A stretch of 64,000 nt of DNA from Roseovarius litorisediminis (GCF_900172295.1 NZ_FWFL01000001.1:372001-436000); one strand, 5' to 3'. Shown: positions 12,185 to 20,704, counted from the first letter of the stretch. The notes: generated from the sequence alone by a model not told the origin. A program made the numbers and translations.

Positions 12185-12284
12185 GTGGCGCGATGTAGGG
12201 CATTACCGCTGATTTGGAAAGGGCCTGATCAAACGCCGACAGCTCGACGTATGGTCAATGCGGAATGTGAATTCTGGGGAAGAA

Positions 12285-12366
12285 CGAGTGGGTCACCGTT
12301 TGTCATCAGGTCGGCCAGAGAGAGGCTGGCTTGGAGGGACCGAGTGGCGGTGGTGACCCACACTCG
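12285..12366. repeat. Inverted repeat able to form an 82-nt stem-loop
   Basis: CGAGTGGGTCACC at 12285 is mirrored by GGTGACCCACACTCG ending at 12366 (13 pairs with a 2-nt bulge). An inner hairpin GCCAG-N7-CTGGC sits near the middle. No run of T follows on either strand, so it is not a plain terminator. It could be a small RNA, an untranslated-leader structure of trmFO, or the footprint of a palindromic repeat family. Confidence 0.5.
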
Positions 12367-12535
12367 CATACTTTAACGCAACTGCATCACGCCGTTGATT
12401 TATGTATAAACCGGGGAATGTGGCAAGAAAATGGCAAATGTGGAAAAAATGTGACCCGGATTCGGAAACACTGAAAAAATCCCGTAAAAATGCCGCAGTG
12501 ATCAAGGCAAGCTGCTGTTTTCAGGGGATGTTCGT

Positions 12536-12611
12536 AGAGTTGGCAAGGGCGAAAAAGGAGTGCTTATTCAAAGATGTTTCGAAAGGTCTTGGGACCGCCG
12601 TCGCCAACTCT
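12536..12611. repeat. Inverted repeat AGAGTTGGC...GCCAACTCT enclosing 58 nt
   Basis: Perfect 9-bp arms at 12536-12544 and 12603-12611, extendable inward by GCG/CGC with a small internal loop; an inner hairpin GGTC-TTGG-GACC lies near the 3' side. The arrangement suggests a folded RNA of about 80 nt. Function unknown. Confidence 0.5.
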
Positions 12612-12841
12612 GGGTTCAAGATGGCAAAAACGTGACCTTGTTACCAAGCCCCGGTTTGGAAAATATTTGTCGCATTTCACGAAACATTCTGAGTAAGCGC
12701 TTGATAAAGCGTGACTTGCTGAATGAACTTCGCGGTTAGGTTGTGCGGCTATGACGAAAGACAGGGATTGGTGTGTTTCTTTGGACGCAACAATTCTTGC
12801 TGGAAATGATAACTACACACCAAATGAAAACAATCCGATGC

Positions 12842-13630
12842 TCAGGACTGATCCCATTCGGGTGGGCGTTTTTCCAGAAATGCGCTGATGCCTTCGGCCG
12901 TGTCGCGGTAAAGCATGTTTTCGACCATGGCGGCACCAGTATAGGCGTAGGCCTGATCCAGCGGCATTTCGAGTTGATTGTAAAACGCCTGTTTGCCGAT
13001 CTTGACCGCTGCTCCCAGCTTTGACGCGACGGTCTGTGCAAGCTCCATCGTAGCGTTTTCCAGGTCGTCATGCGGAACCACACGGTTGATCAGCCCAAGT
13101 TCCAGCGCGCGGTCTGCTTCGATGAATTTACCCGTTGTCAGCATCTCAAACGCCTGTTTGCGCGGAATATTACGCGACAGGGCCACCATCGGGGTCGAGC
13201 AGAACAGGCCGATATTTACACCATTGACGCCAAACCGCGTGCCTTCGGCGGCAACGGCCATATCGCAGGACGCCACCAACTGGCAGCCTGCGGCAGTGGC
13301 AATGCCATGCGCCTGTGCGATCACGGGTTGCGGCAGGTTGCGAATGGCTGTCATCATCTTTGAACAACGGGAAAAGAGATCGGCGAAATACGCCTTCCCG
13401 CCATCCTCGGCCTGTCGACCGGCGGTCATTTCTTTCAGATCGTGACCGGCGCAAAAGGCTTTGCCTTTGCCCGCGAGAATCACCGCACGGATCTGGGGCT
13501 GGTTTGAAATTGCGTCGAATTCAGCCTGAAGGGCGGCCAACATGGCATCACTGAGTGCATTAAGTTTTTCAGGCGCGTTCAGGGTCAGCCGGGCAATGGC
13601 GTCGGAATCTGTTCGGTCTAGAATTGCCAT
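12842..13630 (-). CDS. Enoyl-CoA hydratase/isomerase family protein
   Basis: A 262-aa crotonase-fold protein. It shows the oxyanion-hole segments KAFCAGHDLKEM and HGIATAAGCQLVASCDMAVA, and FGVNGVNIGLFCSTPMVAL. The usual second catalytic glutamate (of a GG.GG.xxL-P...E pattern) is not obvious, and the region most resembles the human ECHDC3-like subgroup, so the exact reaction (hydration, isomerisation or thioester hydrolysis) is uncertain. A strong AGGAGA ribosome site precedes the ATG. It is divergent from a thioesterase gene over 58 bp, suggesting a shared acyl-CoA context. Confidence 0.85.
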   Translation of the reverse strand: MAILDRTDSDAIARLTLNAPEKLNALSDAMLAALQAEFDAISNQPQIRAVILAGKGKAFCAGHDLKEMTAGRQAEDGGKAYFADLFSRCSKMMTAIRNLPQPVIAQAHGIATAAGCQLVASCDMAVAAEGTRFGVNGVNIGLFCSTPMVALSRNIPRKQAFEMLTTGKFIEADRALELGLINRVVPHDDLENATMELAQTVASKLGAAVKIGKQAFYNQLEMPLDQAYAYTGAAMVENMLYRDTAEGISAFLEKRPPEWDQS

Positions 13631-13688
13631 CTTGTGTCTCCTGCTGGGTTGTGGCCATTCTTATCGTCGAACAAGCTGCGAGGGAAGC

Positions 13689-14108
13689 ATGGGATTGCAG
13701 ATGAACACTGATGAGCTGATGGTTTTTCTGGACCGTGAGTTTCCTCAGGTAACGGGCGATTTTGCCATCGAGGACCTGGGTGAAATGCGGATCCGCACCC
13801 GCCTTAAGGTAGGTGAGCGTCATTTGCGACCAGGTGGTACGGTTTCCGGTCCGTCGATCTTTGCGCTGGCGGACGTGTCTGTCTACCTTGCTGTTCTGGC
13901 AATGATCGGACCGCAGGGGTTGGCGGTGACCACTAACTGCAGCATCGATTTCATGCGTAAACCAGCAGCCGGCGTTGATCTGATCGCCGAGTGCCGGCTG
14001 CTGAAACTTGGCCGAGTTCTTGCTGTAGGCGAGGTGCTGATCTTTTCCGAGGGCGGTGAGTCACCGGTGGCGCGTGCCAGCTTGACCTATTCGATTCCGC
14101 CAAGGTAA
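13689..14108 (+). CDS. Hotdog-fold acyl-CoA thioesterase (PaaI/YdiI-like)
   Basis: A 139-aa 4HBT-family thioesterase: LRPGGTVSGPSIFALADVSVYLA provides the helix and catalytic-acid region, followed by NCSIDFMRKP and ARASLTYSIP strands. It should hydrolyse small or aromatic acyl-CoAs in the cytoplasm. The start is either ATG 13689 (MGLQMN) or ATG 13701; purine-rich AGGGAAG lies just upstream of the first. Divergent from the enoyl-CoA hydratase gene, it may act in the same degradation route. Confidence 0.85.
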   Translation: MGLQMNTDELMVFLDREFPQVTGDFAIEDLGEMRIRTRLKVGERHLRPGGTVSGPSIFALADVSVYLAVLAMIGPQGLAVTTNCSIDFMRKPAAGVDLIAECRLLKLGRVLAVGEVLIFSEGGESPVARASLTYSIPPR

Positions 14109-14171
14109 AGGCCAAAAAAATGGGCCGGAGGCATGCTCCGACCCAAGGGCCAATCTGGCGGTCGGGGATGG

Positions 14172-14402
14172 TTAACGCCAGAAGGGGCGGGCGGCCTCCG
14201 TATCAGCCGCGTCGCGTTCGATGCCGATGTCACGCAATTGCCTGTCATCCAGGCCAGCAAGCTGTCGACGTGTTCTTTGCTTCATGTCCCATTCGGTCAG
14301 CGTCACGGCAAGCCAGATGGCACAGCGCGCCACCAAGGGAGGTTGGTAAAGGTCAAGTTTGCTGAGGCTATCAGACAGGTTAATCGTGCGCATTGCAGGC
14401 AT
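14172..14402 (-). CDS. DUF1127 small basic protein
   Basis: A 76-aa YjiS-like protein with the DUF1127 core WDMKQRTRRQLAGLDDRQLRDIGIERDAA at the C-terminus. Such proteins are arginine-rich, abundant under stress in alphaproteobacteria and linked to small-RNA and phosphate or nitrogen regulation; CcaF1 in Rhodobacter is an RNA-binding member. The start at 14402 is set by GGAGGT 5 nt upstream; longer in-frame starts run into the opposite gene. Divergent from a MocR-type regulator with a symmetric operator between them. Confidence 0.85.
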   Translation of the reverse strand: MPAMRTINLSDSLSKLDLYQPPLVARCAIWLAVTLTEWDMKQRTRRQLAGLDDRQLRDIGIERDAADTEAARPFWR

Positions 14403-14411
14403 GGGAACCTC

Positions 14412-14464
14412 CATTTTGTATTGACACAAGTTAAATTTACTTGCAGGTATACTGATACAAAATG
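14412..14464. promoter_or_regulatory. Symmetric operator between DUF1127 and MocR genes
   Basis: CATTTTGTAT (14412-14421) is the exact reverse complement of ATACAAAATG (14455-14464). Centred between them is a second inverted repeat CAAGT-N7-ACTTG (14427-14443). The two nested repeats share nearly the same centre (about 14436) and fill the divergent promoter region. They are good candidates for binding by the adjacent GntR/MocR regulator. Confidence 0.55.
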
Positions 14465-14493
14465 CTATGTGTACCGTCCAGAGAAAGATTGTA

Positions 14494-15870
14494 ATGGATA
14501 CAATTTGGCAGCCTGACCTATCGAAAACCGGACGCTCCAAATATTTGGCGTTGGCCGATGCTTTGCGGAAAGGCATTGCGGATAAAACTCTGATGCCGGG
14601 GCAGAAATTACCGCCGGTGCGGGACCTGGCCTATCGGGTTGGTGTCACGCCAGGTACAGCAGCGCGGGCGTATTCCATATTGATCAGTGAAGGCCGCTTG
14701 GTTGCAGGGGTGGGGCGAGGCACCTATGTAGCCGACGAAAAACCAAAGCGCGCAAAACCAGCCGACTGGCCGGAAAGGGTTTATCTTCGCAGCCCGGTTT
14801 TGCCTGACGCCGGTCAGGTTGAGATAACGCGAGACGCGATGCACAGGGTGGCTGATCGCGGGGATGTTGTCGACTTGACCGATTATCCAAACCGTGAAGG
14901 AAATCAGGAATTGCGCAGTACATTGCGGCGCTTATTGGCTGATCTGCCAGTTGGAAACTTTGATGTGGATGACATTGTACTGACACACGGGGCGCAAAGT
15001 GCAATCATAGCTGTTCTGCAGACGGTATTGCGGGGGCCTGATCCGGTGGTGTTGATCGAGGCACAAGCCTATCCCGGATTTCGACGTGCGGCCGACCTGT
15101 GCCGGGCCCGGGTGATCACAATCGACTGTGACGAAGACGGACCAATAGTTCATCAGATCGAATCTGCGGCGCGTGAATTTGGCGCGCAGGTTTTCCTGAC
15201 CTCCTCTGAGGTGAACAATCCTACACTACGCCGCACCACGCCGGAGCGCCGGTATCAGATTGCCCGTGTCGCGCGTCGCTATGGCATGAATATCGTCGAT
15301 GATGACTGTTACAAGGTGACGCCCGCCAGCGCCGAAAGCTATCGTGCACTGCTGCCTGATCTGGGCTGGTATGTTTCCTCGCTGTCGAAATCGTTCAGCC
15401 CGGCCTTGCGGGTTGGTTGGGCGATTGCCCCCAGTGGACAGGCCAGTGACCTGGCGCGCACAGTGGCGTTTAGTTGTTTCGGACTGTCGAGGATCCTGAC
15501 CGATACGACCCTAGAGATTCTGAATGACAAACGTTTGGACAGCACGCTAAGCGAGACCCGGGCAACAATAGCCAGCAAAGTGCGTCAGGCCGTTAATCAT
15601 CTGGGTGGTCATGACGTGAAGTGGCATGAGGATGTGCCATTCCTGTGGATTTCATTGCCCAGGGGCTGGCGCGCCAGTCGGTTTGTCCGTGTGGCCGAGG
15701 CGCAGGGGGTGATCCTGAAATCATCGGAAGAGTTCGTTGCACGGGATGCGCGCGCTCCTCACTGCGTTAGACTGGCCGTCAATTCGCAGATTGCCGCGGA
15801 ATGTTTTGAAAATGCTGTCGACAAGGTACGGACCATTCTGGACAATCCACAAGAGGAAATTGGCGTCTGA
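14494..15870 (+). CDS. MocR-type transcription factor (GntR HTH fused to aminotransferase fold)
   Basis: A 458-aa regulator. An N-terminal GntR winged helix (residues 8-75; LMPGQKLPPVRDLAYRVGVTPGTAARAY) is fused to a type I PLP-dependent aminotransferase domain (about 110-450). The PLP lysine motif appears as SSLSKSFSPALRVGW, so PLP binding is likely retained; DDDCYKV supplies the ring-binding region. MocR proteins sense PLP or amines and control nearby metabolism genes. The start MDTIWQP is chosen for its spacing from the operator. Its nearest target is its own promoter and the divergent DUF1127 gene. Confidence 0.9.
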   Translation: MDTIWQPDLSKTGRSKYLALADALRKGIADKTLMPGQKLPPVRDLAYRVGVTPGTAARAYSILISEGRLVAGVGRGTYVADEKPKRAKPADWPERVYLRSPVLPDAGQVEITRDAMHRVADRGDVVDLTDYPNREGNQELRSTLRRLLADLPVGNFDVDDIVLTHGAQSAIIAVLQTVLRGPDPVVLIEAQAYPGFRRAADLCRARVITIDCDEDGPIVHQIESAAREFGAQVFLTSSEVNNPTLRRTTPERRYQIARVARRYGMNIVDDDCYKVTPASAESYRALLPDLGWYVSSLSKSFSPALRVGWAIAPSGQASDLARTVAFSCFGLSRILTDTTLEILNDKRLDSTLSETRATIASKVRQAVNHLGGHDVKWHEDVPFLWISLPRGWRASRFVRVAEAQGVILKSSEEFVARDARAPHCVRLAVNSQIAAECFENAVDKVRTILDNPQEEIGV

Positions 15871-15938
15871 AGGTGGGGTAATATAATACCCAAATAATAA
15901 GCTAATGATTTAATTAGATTATTTAACGCCAAACGTCA

Positions 15939-15966
15939 TTGACGTGACATCCGTTCTCTATATAAC
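15939..15966 (+). promoter_or_regulatory. Sigma-70-type promoter of rplM-rpsI
   Basis: TTGACG (15939-15944) and TATAAC (15961-15966) are separated by 16 bp and lie about 70 bp before the rplM start. The strongly AT-rich stretch just upstream could act as an UP element, as expected for a ribosomal-protein operon. Confidence 0.65.
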
Positions 15967-16034
15967 CCGCCCATCAAACCCGGACAGGCGCATGCGTCGG
16001 TCCTGACACGTCAAGATATAGGGTTATACCTGAA

Positions 16035-16499
16035 ATGAAAACTTTCTCTGCGACTCCGGCAGATATCGACAAGAAATGGATTCTGATCGACGCTGAAGGC
16101 GTTGTTCTGGGCCGTCTTGCGTCGATCATCGCCATGCGCTTGCGTGGCAAGCACAAGGCTAGCTTTACCCCGAACATGGACATGGGTGACAACGTGATCG
16201 TCATCAATGCCGAAAAGGTTCAGCTGACTGGCAACAAACGCGCCAAGCCGAACTATTGGCACACCGGCCACCCCGGCGGGATCAAATCGCGCACCACCGG
16301 TGAAATTCTGGAAGGCAAGCACCCCGAGCGCGTTGTTATGCAGGCGGTCAAACGCATGCTGCCCGGCAACACTCTGGCCCGGACCCAGATGACAAATCTG
16401 CGCGTTTACGCTGGCGCCGAGCACCCCCACGAGGCCCAGAGCCCCGTTGTGCTGGATGTCAAATCCATGAATCCCAAAAATACGCGGGTGGCTTACTGA
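16035..16499 (+). CDS. rplM: 50S ribosomal protein L13
   Basis: L13 (154 aa) is an early-assembling protein of the large subunit. The family signature is evident: [33 protein letters not shown], and [11 protein letters not shown] near the C-terminal third. It is first in the conserved rplM-rpsI operon; its TGA overlaps the rpsI ATG by one base. Confidence 0.98.
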   Translation: MKTFSATPADIDKKWILIDAEGVVLGRLASIIAMRLRGKHKASFTPNMDMGDNVIVINAEKVQLTGNKRAKPNYWHTGHPGGIKSRTTGEILEGKHPERVVMQAVKRMLPGNTLARTQMTNLRVYAGAEHPHEAQSPVVLDVKSMNPKNTRVAY

Positions 16500-16993
16500 T
16501 GACTGAAGAAATCAAATCCCTCGAAGGTCTGGAAGCGGTTGCCGAAGGCGTAACCGCCGATGCCGCTACTGAAACTCTTGTCCGCCACGAGCAGGTTCGC
16601 GACGAACTGGGCCGTTCCTATGCCACAGGCAAACGTAAAGATGCGGTTGCCCGCGTCTGGATCAAACCCGGTTCGGGTAAAGTGGTGGTCAATGGTCGCG
16701 AGATGAAGGCCTATTTTGCACGCCCCGTGTTGCAGATGATCCTGGCACAGCCCTTCAGCGTTGCCGGTGTCGTCGGTGAGTTTGATGTGAATGCCACCGT
16801 AAAAGGCGGTGGCCTGTCAGGTCAGGCCGGTGCAGTAAAGCACGGTATCTCGAAGGCCCTGCAGCTTTATGATCCCAGCCTTCGTGGCGCGCTAAAAGCC
16901 GCAGGTTTCCTGACCCGCGACAGCCGTGTGGTTGAACGTAAAAAATACGGCAAGGCCAAAGCGCGCAAGAGCTTCCAGTTCTCCAAGCGTTAA
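16499..16993 (+). CDS. rpsI: 30S ribosomal protein S9
   Basis: S9 (164 aa) reaches the P-site tRNA with its basic tail, seen here as [11 protein letters not shown]. The core [20 protein letters not shown] and [17 protein letters not shown] are typical. An acidic N-terminal extension of about 37 residues, common in alphaproteobacteria, precedes the core. Translationally coupled to rplM and followed by a strong terminator. Confidence 0.98.
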   Translation: MTEEIKSLEGLEAVAEGVTADAATETLVRHEQVRDELGRSYATGKRKDAVARVWIKPGSGKVVVNGREMKAYFARPVLQMILAQPFSVAGVVGEFDVNATVKGGGLSGQAGAVKHGISKALQLYDPSLRGALKAAGFLTRDSRVVERKKYGKAKARKSFQFSKR

Positions 16994-17014
16994 GCCAATT
17001 ACATATCTTTCGGA

Positions 17015-17043
17015 AAAGGCCGCCAGCAAGGGCGGCCTTTTTC
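17015..17043 (+). terminator. Intrinsic terminator of rplM-rpsI
   Basis: AAGGCCGCC and GGCGGCCTT form a 9-bp stem around AGCAAG, followed by a T run ending near 17042. It lies 22 bp after the rpsI stop. Confidence 0.9.
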
Positions 17044-17163
17044 GTTGCGCGGGACTGGGTTCCAGCGTTTCGCGACAAAGCTAGATCATGGGTTTTTCAC
17101 GAAACGCCCATACCCTAATGATCGAAGAAACTTGTGCGTCAGATTTATTTCGAAACGCTTAAG

Positions 17164-17640
17164 TCAGGCCAGTTTTCCAATGCGGTCAAGGGCCGCTTTC
17201 AGTTCTTCTGCGTCCATCCTCTCGATCGGCAGTTTGAGCAGTGCGGTTGCCCGCCTGTTGAGGACGTCATAGGCCGTGCTAAAGGCGTTATCCCAGAGGG
17301 CCTCGGGTGCGGTAGCCGGGTCTTCGACCTCCCAGTGGGCACGGATGGGGGCACCAGGCCAGATCGGGCAGGTCTCGGCAGCAGCAGAACCGCAGACGGT
17401 GATAACTATATCCATGTGGGGCGCGTCGGGCCCTTCAAATTCATCCCAGCTTTTGGACCGTGCATTCGATGTGTCGTAACCCATTTCATCCAACAGGGTC
17501 AGCGATTGGGGATGAACTTTGCCGGCGGGTTGCGACCCGGCGGAATAGGCACGTACGCGGCCCATGCCTGCGGTATTGAAGATGGCTTCAAGCAGGATTG
17601 AGCGGGCGGAATTTCCAGTGCAAAGAACAAGAATATTCAT
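17164..17640 (-). CDS. arsC: Low-molecular-weight phosphatase-type arsenate reductase
   Basis: A 158-aa protein with the LMW protein-tyrosine-phosphatase P-loop C-T-G-N-S-A-R at residues 7-13. Further cysteines occur in ITVCGSAAAETCP, matching thioredoxin-coupled ArsC, where cysteines relay electrons during arsenate reduction. LMW tyrosine phosphatases share the fold, but the VCGSA..TCP stretch favours ArsC. No arsR, arsB or acr3 is adjacent, so its role in resistance here is unproven. It converges on the rpsI terminator. Confidence 0.85.
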   Translation of the reverse strand: MNILVLCTGNSARSILLEAIFNTAGMGRVRAYSAGSQPAGKVHPQSLTLLDEMGYDTSNARSKSWDEFEGPDAPHMDIVITVCGSAAAETCPIWPGAPIRAHWEVEDPATAPEALWDNAFSTAYDVLNRRATALLKLPIERMDAEELKAALDRIGKLA

Positions 17641-17684
17641 GCTGTTCTATAACTACATCTGTATGACACTGATGTGACGGAAGA

Positions 17685-17798
17685 TCAGAACCAGCTTTTC
17701 ACGCCGCGTGCCGCCCCCGAAATATCGCGCCCGGCACCTTCGACAGTGCCACAACCGACAAGGATTGTGATCAGGCCCAAAGCAATCAGTTTCTTCAT
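17685..17798 (-). CDS. ecnB: Entericidin-type small lipoprotein
   Basis: A 37-aa product with a lipoprotein signal peptide: lysine-rich start (MKKLIALGL), hydrophobic core and lipobox LVGC with cysteine at residue 16. The mature part GTVEGAGRDISGAARGV is the hallmark of the entericidin A/B family. In E. coli these lipoproteins form a toxin/antidote pair; here there is only one. Ribosome site AAAGG lies 9-13 nt before the ATG. It sits between the arsC-like gene and a peptide-binding protein gene, all on the minus strand. Confidence 0.85.
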   Translation of the reverse strand: MKKLIALGLITILVGCGTVEGAGRDISGAARGVKSWF

Positions 17799-17828
17799 GA
17801 GTCCAGCCTTTCGGTTAACGTTGCCTGT

Positions 17829-19658
17829 TTATTCTTCTGCCTCATACCACCATACCTCGGGTAGGAATCCGATGCCATCACCGTAGATAGGCAGACGATC
17901 GGCAGGGTACTTTAATTCCTTCACATGGGCAATCCTGCCCACAGCATACTGATGGATCGGGATGACGTAGCGGCCGGTTGTCAGCACCCGGTCAAGCGCG
18001 CGGCTGGCGGCTATGAAATCCTCGCGCGTTTCGGATTTGAGCATGGCGTCGATCATGGCTTCAGCCGCCGGGGATTTCATTCCCATCAGGTTACGGCTGC
18101 CCGGTTGATCGGCGGCTTCAGACCCCCAGTAGAACTTTTGTTCGTTGCCCGGACTAAGCGAAATCGAGCGGCGCATGAAGGTCAGGTCGAAATCAAAGTT
18201 CCGCTCACGCTCGGCATATTGCGCCTTGTCGACGGACGTCACAGTGAGGGTGATCCCAAGACGCTCCAACGCGCGCGCATAGATATCCATGATCGCCGTG
18301 GCCTGCTGAATAAGCCCGTCCTGTTGCAACAGGACCTCTAGCTGGAGCGGTTGGCCACTGGCATTTTTGAGTACACCCTCTTGAACGGTCCAACCAGCCT
18401 TTTGGAGAAGTTTCATGGCCGTGCGGATGTTGCTGCGGTTGCGTTTGGTGCCGTCGCTTTTAGGCAAGGCATAGCCCTTGAGCGCGCCTGGAAGCAGCTG
18501 ATTTGCGAAGGGTTTCAATAACTCTTGTACCCGGCCCGTCGCAGCGCCGTTTTTCATACCCAGTTCTGAATTCGAGAAATACGAGGTGATGCGTGGTTGG
18601 CGTCCGCCGGTCAGGGTGTCATTGATGAACTCGAAATTAAAGGCATGGATCAGCGCATCGCGTACCCGCCAATCCTCCAGCGGTGCGCGGCGCGTGTTCA
18701 TCACAAACCCTGTCATACCCGAAGGTTGTTGATGGGGAATTTCCGATTTCACGATCTCACCCCGCTGAACAGCCGGAAAATCATATTGGGTTTCCCAGCG
18801 TTCGGCATTGAATTCGCGGACATAGCTGATCGCCTTGCCTTTGAAGGCCTCTTTCAGAACGGTGTTGTCGCCATAGAATTCGATGCGTATTTCATCAAAG
18901 TTATTGGTTCCACGGCGCAAAGGCAGATCGTTTCCCCAGTAATCGGGGTTACGACGCAGCACGACGCTGCGGCCCAACTCAAAATTGTCGACCACGTAGG
19001 GGGCGGTGCCAACAGGGATATCCTCGATGCTGCTTTCGGCGAAATCGCGGCCTTCCCATTGCGACTTTTTAAGGATCGGACGCAAACCGGCGATCAGCGC
19101 AAGTTCACGGTCTTCTTCGTTGAAGGTTAACCTGACCGAGCGGGGGCCGGTGGCGGTAATGCTGGCTATCTTTTTGTGAAACCCGCGATAGCGCAGATGC
19201 CCTTTCGTACCCAATGTGTTGTAGGACCAGATCACATCCTCGACCGTGACCGGGCTGCCATCCGAGAATCGGGCCTGCGCGCGGAGGGTAAATTCAACCC
19301 ATTCCCGATTCGGTCCCACCTCGACCGATTCGGCCAGAAGGCCGTAAAGAGTAAACGGTTCGTCCCATGATCGCCCCATAAGTGACTCGTATGAAAGGAA
19401 TCTAAGTTGCCAGGGCGGCTCGCCTTTCAGGATGAAGGGATTAAGCGAATCATAGCCGCCGACATTGCCGGTAACCACCCGGCCACCCTTGGGGGCGTCG
19501 GGGTTGGCGTAAGGGAGGGACACAAAATCAGGTGGTAGGGCGGGTTGCCCATACATAGCTATGCCATGCATCTTGTCCGCAAGGGCTGATTGAGTGGAAA
19601 AAATCACTGTCGTCGTCACGATTGCCGCCCTGAATGCGCGGAAAAATTCTGATCTCAT
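17829..19658 (-). CDS. Extracellular solute-binding protein family 5 (YejA-like)
   Basis: A 609-aa periplasmic oligopeptide-type binding protein. Signal peptide residues 1-27 end at SALA. Family-5 features include GGRVVTGNVGGYDSLNPF, ARFSDGSPVTVEDVIWSY and GTAPYVVDNFELGRSVVLRRNPDYWG. Length and sequence style resemble YejA, the binding protein of the YejABEF peptide importer. No permease or ATPase gene follows here, so it either works with a transporter encoded elsewhere or is an orphan. Ligand unknown, probably peptides. Confidence 0.88.
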   Translation of the reverse strand: MRSEFFRAFRAAIVTTTVIFSTQSALADKMHGIAMYGQPALPPDFVSLPYANPDAPKGGRVVTGNVGGYDSLNPFILKGEPPWQLRFLSYESLMGRSWDEPFTLYGLLAESVEVGPNREWVEFTLRAQARFSDGSPVTVEDVIWSYNTLGTKGHLRYRGFHKKIASITATGPRSVRLTFNEEDRELALIAGLRPILKKSQWEGRDFAESSIEDIPVGTAPYVVDNFELGRSVVLRRNPDYWGNDLPLRRGTNNFDEIRIEFYGDNTVLKEAFKGKAISYVREFNAERWETQYDFPAVQRGEIVKSEIPHQQPSGMTGFVMNTRRAPLEDWRVRDALIHAFNFEFINDTLTGGRQPRITSYFSNSELGMKNGAATGRVQELLKPFANQLLPGALKGYALPKSDGTKRNRSNIRTAMKLLQKAGWTVQEGVLKNASGQPLQLEVLLQQDGLIQQATAIMDIYARALERLGITLTVTSVDKAQYAERERNFDFDLTFMRRSISLSPGNEQKFYWGSEAADQPGSRNLMGMKSPAAEAMIDAMLKSETREDFIAASRALDRVLTTGRYVIPIHQYAVGRIAHVKELKYPADRLPIYGDGIGFLPEVWWYEAEE

Positions 19659-19820
19659 TTTGACAACAATCCCTGACGTCGCTTGTTTATATGTGGCCGA
19701 CCGTAAAGCCGGTTTTAAGCCTTATCAAACTTTTAGCTTGGAGGAAGGCGTCGGATTGCTTATAAAGGCATCACTGCTCGATAGGTTTCTTGCCTGTATG
19801 AAACCTGCCTCAATAACTTA

Positions 19821-19848
19821 ACGCCCGCTTCGTGCGGGCGTTTTTTTT
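19821..19848 (+). terminator. Orphan intrinsic terminator upstream of bdhA
   Basis: ACGCCCGC (19821-19828) pairs with GCGGGCGT (19834-19841), followed by eight T. It points along the plus strand, yet no annotated plus-strand gene ends before it; the flanking genes start away from or after it. It therefore probably ends a small RNA arising at about 19680. Confidence 0.8.
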
Positions 19849-19930
19849 ATCCCGAAACCGTGATCTTCTAAGACGTGCAATTTGCAAAGGCAGCTTCTAT
19901 GCTGCACCTGCAAATCAAGGGAGATTTACT

Positions 19931-20704
19931 ATGAGCGTTGCAGGTAAGACCGCGGTCATCACCGGGTCAAATTCGGGTATCGGTTTGGGTATTGCGAAAG
20001 AGATGGCAAAGGCGGGAGTCAATGTGGTGCTGAACTCCTTTACTGATTCGGAAGAAGATCATGCGCTGGCCGAGGAAATTGGCAGAAAGCATGGCGTGAC
20101 CGCACGCTACATTCAGGCCGACATGTCAAAAGCGGACCAATGTCGCGCATTGATTGAAAAGGCCGGAACCTGCGACATTCTTGTAAACAACGCAGGAATT
20201 CAGCACGTTGCGCCGATAGACGAATTTCCGGTTGAGAAATGGGATGCGATTGTCGCGATCAACCTGTCATCAGCGTTTCATACCACTGCCGCGGCCCTGC
20301 CAGTGATGCGCAAGGCCAGATGGGGCAGGGTGGTCAATATCGCCTCGGCGCACGGGTTGACGGCCTCTCCCTATAAATCGGCCTATGTTGCCGCCAAACA
20401 CGGGATCGTCGGCATGACCAAGGTTGTGGCACTGGAAACAGCACAAGAGCCGATCACCGCCAATGCCATCTGCCCCGGTTATGTGCTGACTCCGCTTGTC
20501 GAGGCCCAGATTCCCGACACCATGAAGAAATACGACATGGACCGCGACGAGGTAATCAAGAAGGTCATGCTGGAACGGCAACCGTCCAAAGAGTTCGCGA
20601 CCGTTGAACAGTTGGGCGGAACCGCCCTGTTCCTGTGTTCAGACGCGGCGGCCCAAATCACAGGAACCACAATCAGCGTTGATGGTGGCTGGACCGCGCT
20701 ATAG
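19931..20704 (+). CDS. bdhA: 3-hydroxybutyrate dehydrogenase
   Basis: A 257-aa short-chain dehydrogenase that oxidises D-3-hydroxybutyrate to acetoacetate with NAD+, feeding polyhydroxybutyrate or ketone-body carbon into central metabolism. Motifs: TGSNSGIGLGIAKEM cofactor site, NNAGIQHVAPI, catalytic S-Y-K in SAHGLTASPYKSAYVAAKHG, and the C-terminal DGGWTAL. NNAGIQHVAPIDEFP is the pattern that distinguishes BdhA from generic FabG proteins. The start at 19931 has GGGAGA upstream. It is monocistronic. Confidence 0.93.
   Translation: MSVAGKTAVITGSNSGIGLGIAKEMAKAGVNVVLNSFTDSEEDHALAEEIGRKHGVTARYIQADMSKADQCRALIEKAGTCDILVNNAGIQHVAPIDEFPVEKWDAIVAINLSSAFHTTAAALPVMRKARWGRVVNIASAHGLTASPYKSAYVAAKHGIVGMTKVVALETAQEPITANAICPGYVLTPLVEAQIPDTMKKYDMDRDEVIKKVMLERQPSKEFATVEQLGGTALFLCSDAAAQITGTTISVDGGWTAL

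Larger units (their letters stand above)
12185..12841. other. 657-bp gene-free region with two large inverted repeats
   Basis: Between divergent trmFO (minus) and the end of the enoyl-CoA hydratase gene I find no convincing coding sequence. The region holds two separate roughly 80-nt stem-forming elements (12285-12366 and 12536-12611), described below, and an A-rich stretch around 12415-12500. A 77-codon open frame at 12402-12635 has no family look and crosses the second element, so I do not call it. Confidence 0.6.

Noticed and set aside
12402..12635. 77-codon frame in the trmFO upstream gap
   Set aside because: Lysine-rich low-quality sequence, no clear ribosome site, and it runs through an inverted repeat.
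12751..12888. 45-codon frame starting MTKDRDWCVSLDAT
   Set aside because: Overlaps the end of the enoyl-CoA hydratase gene in antisense and has no good ribosome site; could not be supported from sequence alone.
19594..19821. 75-codon frame ending just before the orphan terminator
   Set aside because: It begins inside the opposite gene's coding region and lacks a ribosome site; a small RNA explains the terminator better.
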